Shown here one piece after another: positions 60,538 to 64,000 of a stretch of 64,000 nt of DNA (its first letter is position 1; the number at the start of each line of letters is the position of its first letter). The stretch comes from Desmodus rotundus. Lineage: Eukaryota > Chordata > Mammalia > Chiroptera > Phyllostomidae. The position numbers were made by a program, and so were the translations under genes. The stretch covers positions 26,365,427 through 26,429,426 of the forward strand of contig NC_071397.1 in NCBI RefSeq assembly GCF_022682495.2, given 5' to 3'. Under the pieces are notes generated by a model. The model was not told where the DNA came from. It saw nothing but the letters and a program-made list of their open reading frames with translations, and did not search any database.

Positions 60538-61920
60538 CTCAGGCTTCATGCTATTGTTGCTCATCAAAATTTTTTGAAATTATGTTTTATCATCAACAAA
60601 CAATTAGAGTGATTTTTCAACTTATGTCTTGGATTTAACCCATTTGTGAATATGTTAATGGTTCATTCTGAATCTATTGCTACCCTTTGGGGCTTGTGAT
60701 GTATGAAGCAATTGGGTCTGGAGTAGGAATATAGGGTGCCATTTAATACTTATTACCAATTACAAGATTATCATTTGTTGCAGGTCCAGTTGATTATTAT
60801 TCAATGCTATCATTCTCATTTACCTTTCACCTTCAGCATTATTAGTTTTAGCTGAGATTATGCCCTGATATATTTTAAACTATTTACCAAAGCCTAGTGA
60901 ACTGGATTAATTTATATATTATTGAAAATGTAATGGCATGCTTAACCATGTATAGAAGCTTAAAAGTTTCACAAGCCTAATTCGGCCTTATTAATTAGAT
61001 GAGAGAGACTACTGGCAAAAGATTACACTTGAGATGGCCTTTAAAGACAAGGTTGTAATTTGTTACATGAGAAGAAATGAGTAGAGTCTGCACTGGTTGG
61101 ATTGAATGAGATTTGCGTATAAATACTTTATATGATTATTAAATGATTTATATGATTATTTAGAAAAAGCATATTAAGGGTAAGTGATATAGATTAATTT
61201 AGCTAAAACTGTAAATGAACTTGATCCAATAGGTATTCTTCTCCTTATAATAAAATGCTCGTGTACTTGTTAAAAATACGCATTTCCAGGACATCATGGT
61301 GTAGTATGGAACCAATATTGGGAAATACTACTACACTGGGAGAGGAGAAGCCATTGCAGGCTTTCATGTAGGAGGGCAGCGTGGCTCAGTCTGCAGAACG
61401 CTTGCTTCACCAGGGCCATGATCCTCCCAGTGCTTTACCAAAAGCTGCCACACAGGTGATCAGTGTATATACTGCTCTATGAGTGAAAACTGCATAAATT
61501 TTTAAAAGATTCATCAAGAAGTTGTATAAAATATGAATTGGATTGGAGAAATGACAAAATTGTATTGTATAGCTATGATACTGGAATTATGTAAATGGAT
61601 GGCAATAAAATGATTTTTAAAAAAACTAGGAAAAATAATTCTATATCATAATTCCCAAGGGTTTCTAACAATCTTCAGGTTTTTATCATGCATTGCAGTG
61701 GAAATTGCTTTGAAATGTCCACTATGTATTTTTGATATTTTCTTCAATATACAGTAGAAACAAAGAAGAGAGAGCCTTAAAACAATCAGAACTGTATTTG
61801 CAGATTGTTGAAATTTAATTGTTTATATGACATGTTGAGCTCTTAAGCTAGAGATGTGGCTCATTATCACTTTGTCACATATAAATGAATCACCTTTTCT
61901 TCTACATCTCCTCTTTGTGA
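60538..61920. other. Unique DNA; possible A-tailed retrocopy near its end
   Basis: No gene. 61270-61625 ends 'ggcaataaaatgattttt' followed by A-rich 'aaaaaaactagg', an mRNA-like 3' end (signal plus short A tract). It also holds a weakly tRNA-like 'gcgtggctcagtctgcaga' at 61379. Neither was strong enough to call as its own feature. Confidence 0.4.
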
Positions 61921-62245
61921 AGCAACCTTCATCCTTTCCTATTCCTATCAATGAAACCCTATCTATTCTTCAAGTATGAATTGAAGTTTTGCTCCACTGG
62001 TTTAATTGTACTTTTCTCTGTAGAGCTAAAGCTGATCTCTACTTAAATGAGTATAGAGCTTACTACTTCTTTTTTAAAATTATTACACCATGATTTGTAG
62101 TATGATCATTGTATACATTGGCATATTCTATATCTTAGTTAAAATCGTCTTTAATCTTTCAATCTGCCATGTTCTTTATATATAATAATTTGTATGCAAT
62201 GATATTTAATTAACATTTGTTCAGTAAATTAATGAATTAAAAAAA
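61921..62245 (+). mobile_element. L2-like LINE 3' end
   Basis: 'atctattcttcaagtatgaa' and 'ttgaagttttgctcc' at the left, and 'ttaacatttgttcagtaaat' with 'taatgaattaa' at the right, follow the sense L2 3' end ('ccttcaaggcccagctcaaa', 'aatgtttgttgaatgaatga'). Highly diverged. Confidence 0.45.
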
Positions 62246-63711
62246 GAAATCATGACATTTTAATAATTCCTAATCCCGTTCCATAGTTAAAAGAACTGAG
62301 GTAGAAACCTTAGTGTTAGGGACTGTTAATTTGAGGCTGAGGTTAGTTTAGAGTTTATTTTGAATGTTACATTTCACCTCTTTTACTTTTCAATTTTTCC
62401 CAATCATTTTATGTTAACAAAAACATGTTAATTTAAGAAATATTTTTATTATTATCTCATATAAAACCTATTTTAGGTTATAGTTGGCAATTCAAGAAGC
62501 ATTTTTCAGAGCCAACATGGTGTGACATTCCAGGATTCAGTGACAGTTTTAAATGGAGGCTCAAATCCAGTGCAGTTTCTTATAATTGGTAGCATATGTG
62601 GTAGCAATTACTTATTCGATAATTGGAAGCATATGGCAGCAATTAATGTCAATCAAATTATGCAATGTCCCTGTAGGTAAAGTGATACCTTCGGTGCAGA
62701 AATGTCTAATATGTATATTCTCAATTTTATCAAGGGATTTATAAGAGCATTCTGTGCCGTAGTTTGAGTCACTACCAAAGAACAATGCTTAGAAGCAATC
62801 TATAACTTTAATCGAGGTCACGGGTGCAGTATGTGACAGCACCTATGAAATAGCCTATCCAATTTGCTGTGGCTCATTAAGACATGAACTGCTCAAGAAT
62901 CATGTGGACAGGTGACAACAAATCATACCAAGTGAATTATTCAGTGAGGTAGAATTCTATTGTACAGACATGGCCTAAGGCCAGGTTTATGTATCACAAG
63001 AAAAATGCCCATGAGCGAGTATATACAATGTGCCTGGGTCTTAGCTGGATTGTCAGATGCATTATGTTCTCTGGCAGCAATAGCTCATTAAGATCTGTAT
63101 CCACAGAATAACAGAACTTATAATATGACATGGTTTCTATGGAAGTTCATAGATATACCACTATTAATCCAGTACAAGAAGAAAACCAAGTTTAACTGTG
63201 GAAGCCAGAACACTCTGCTTTCCCGTGAAAATTACCTTTACAAACCTTATGGATATGTAGGCTTAACTGCTTACCCTTTTTGATCAAATTCTGCACTCAA
63301 CAATGGATATTCAATATGCTCACAAACTTCTCAAGTCCAGCAAAAGAGAGGACTTATTAAATCTATTAAGAAACTATCAAAGTTCAAATCAAAGAGTACC
63401 TTTTCTGACAACTGTATGCAAACCTATTGTCAGTTTTCAGAGAGCCAAAATTAGAAGCTGCTTGCCTATTTAAATTCCTTCTTCCATTTTCCTTCTGTCC
63501 TTCTAATGCTATTATCAACTTTAGTGTCACACGGTTGTGCTTCTATAGGAACCCACAGGTAAACACACACACAAAATCCCACACAAACACTACACACTTG
63601 ATCATAATATGAGCCTACTATCTGCAGAGAGAAATCAGAGAAAGCAGAACTTCAATGGAACTTAATAAGAAACAGTCTTTTGTTGCATCAATGGTTAATG
63701 TTATGTACAAG
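62246..63711. other. Unique DNA
   Basis: About 1.5 kb. 62470-63440 is less AT-rich than its surroundings and could be a very decayed element, but no motif is decisive. The 61-codon frame at 63427-63612 has no domain. Confidence 0.45.
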
Positions 63712-63750
63712 TTTATATATATATATGTATATATATATGTATATATGATA
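63712..63750 (+). repeat. (TA)n-rich microsatellite
   Basis: 'tatatatatatgtatatat' and following alternating TA with TG interruptions. Confidence 0.9.
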
Positions 63751-63782
63751 CAATCATTATTGTGTTATGCATCAGCAAAGCA

Positions 63783-63816
63783 GTGATGATGATGATGATG
63801 ATGATGATAATGATAG
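63783..63816 (+). repeat. (GAT)n trinucleotide repeat
   Basis: Eight uninterrupted GAT units then 'aatgatagg'. It lies in a 60-codon frame giving a poly-Asp run; that frame is not a gene. Confidence 0.95.
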
Positions 63817-63921
63817 GATTTTAACTAGCTTGATATTTAAAGCTACAAGACTGCTTAGGCTATTTTTACTTTTCCCTTATATCATAAACACCAGCATACT
63901 CACTTTCAGTTTCAAATATCC

Positions 63922-64000
63922 TTTTAACAAATATTTATTAAGTGCTTAGTGAATTACTGTAGAATTCTAGGTCTCGTGTATCTAGGAGGAAAACAACAGA
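63922..64000 (-). mobile_element. L2-like LINE fragment, cut by the window edge
   Basis: 'aacaaatatttattaagtgc' then 'gtagaattctaggtctcgt' and 'aggaaaacaacaga' match antisense L2 ('aacaaatatttattgagtgc', 'ctgttctaggcgctgg', 'gaacaaaacaga'). Confidence 0.6.

Noticed and set aside
61375..61445. tRNA-like 'gtggctcagtctgcaga' sequence
   Set aside because: The A-box-like start is not followed by a good B box or by pairing acceptor arms, so it is neither a tRNA gene nor a clear SINE.
62470..63440. Less AT-rich stretch considered as decayed ERV pol or an exon
   Set aside because: No open frame, splice pattern or recognisable motif holds up over more than a few codons.

Overview
This is a nuclear genomic window from a mammal, almost certainly a bat of the Yangochiroptera. 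The clue is four tRNA-derived SINEs of the bat Ves type, with a GGCTCAGTTGG-like A box, a body ending near 'ccggtcagggcacat', and a (CT)n-rich tail. They lie beside many bat-type L1 3' ends, which carry a G-rich 'ggggtggggtggaggg' tract followed by 'agaaaatgcagacaactg' and an A-rich tail. The DNA is AT-rich and CpG-depleted. I find no functional protein-coding gene, no tRNA or rRNA gene and no CRISPR. The open frames of 60-136 codons are either relics of transposon genes or chance and antisense frames. The window looks like a gene desert or the inside of a very large intron.

Layout. 1-4 kb: mostly unique DNA with a MER5-type hAT relic, a weak MIR tail and a MaLR LTR. 4.1-5.8 kb: an old L1 ORF1/inter-ORF segment invaded by a younger L1 tail, then a short L1 3' end. 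5.8-7.9 kb: unique, with a small CpG-dense patch. 7.9-11.4 kb: a 5'-inverted L1, MaLR internal sequence split by an unknown insert, a MIR and a MaLR LTR. 11.4-14.9 kb: unique, apart from an ancient LINE end. 14.9-23.2 kb: a dense repeat block with a decayed mariner, a Ves SINE, several L1s and an 827-bp class II ERV-like solo LTR nested in L1. 23.2-30.8 kb: unique DNA with two MaLR LTRs, an L1 3' end, microsatellites and a second mariner relic. 30.8-40.3 kb: L1 fragments (one with clean target-site duplications, one inverted), long unique stretches and a MaLR LTR. 40.3-48.1 kb: MIR, three Ves SINEs, a long old L1 and a chimeric-looking L1 tail. 48-54 kb: unique, with MIRs, a second CpG-dense patch and an older L1 3' end. 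54.0-57.3 kb: a GC-rich putative solo LTR, then a complete 1.9-kb half-L1 (HAL1-like) element with a perfect 16-bp target-site duplication. 57.3-64 kb: unique, with L2 relics, one MaLR LTR and simple repeats.

The elements show an order of events. MIR, L2 and MER5 are oldest. MaLR LTRs and old L1s come next, then bat-type L1s, Ves SINEs, mariners, the ERV LTR and the HAL1-like copy. All autonomous machinery seen is broken. Family names rest on recognition of sequence motifs; no database search was possible.
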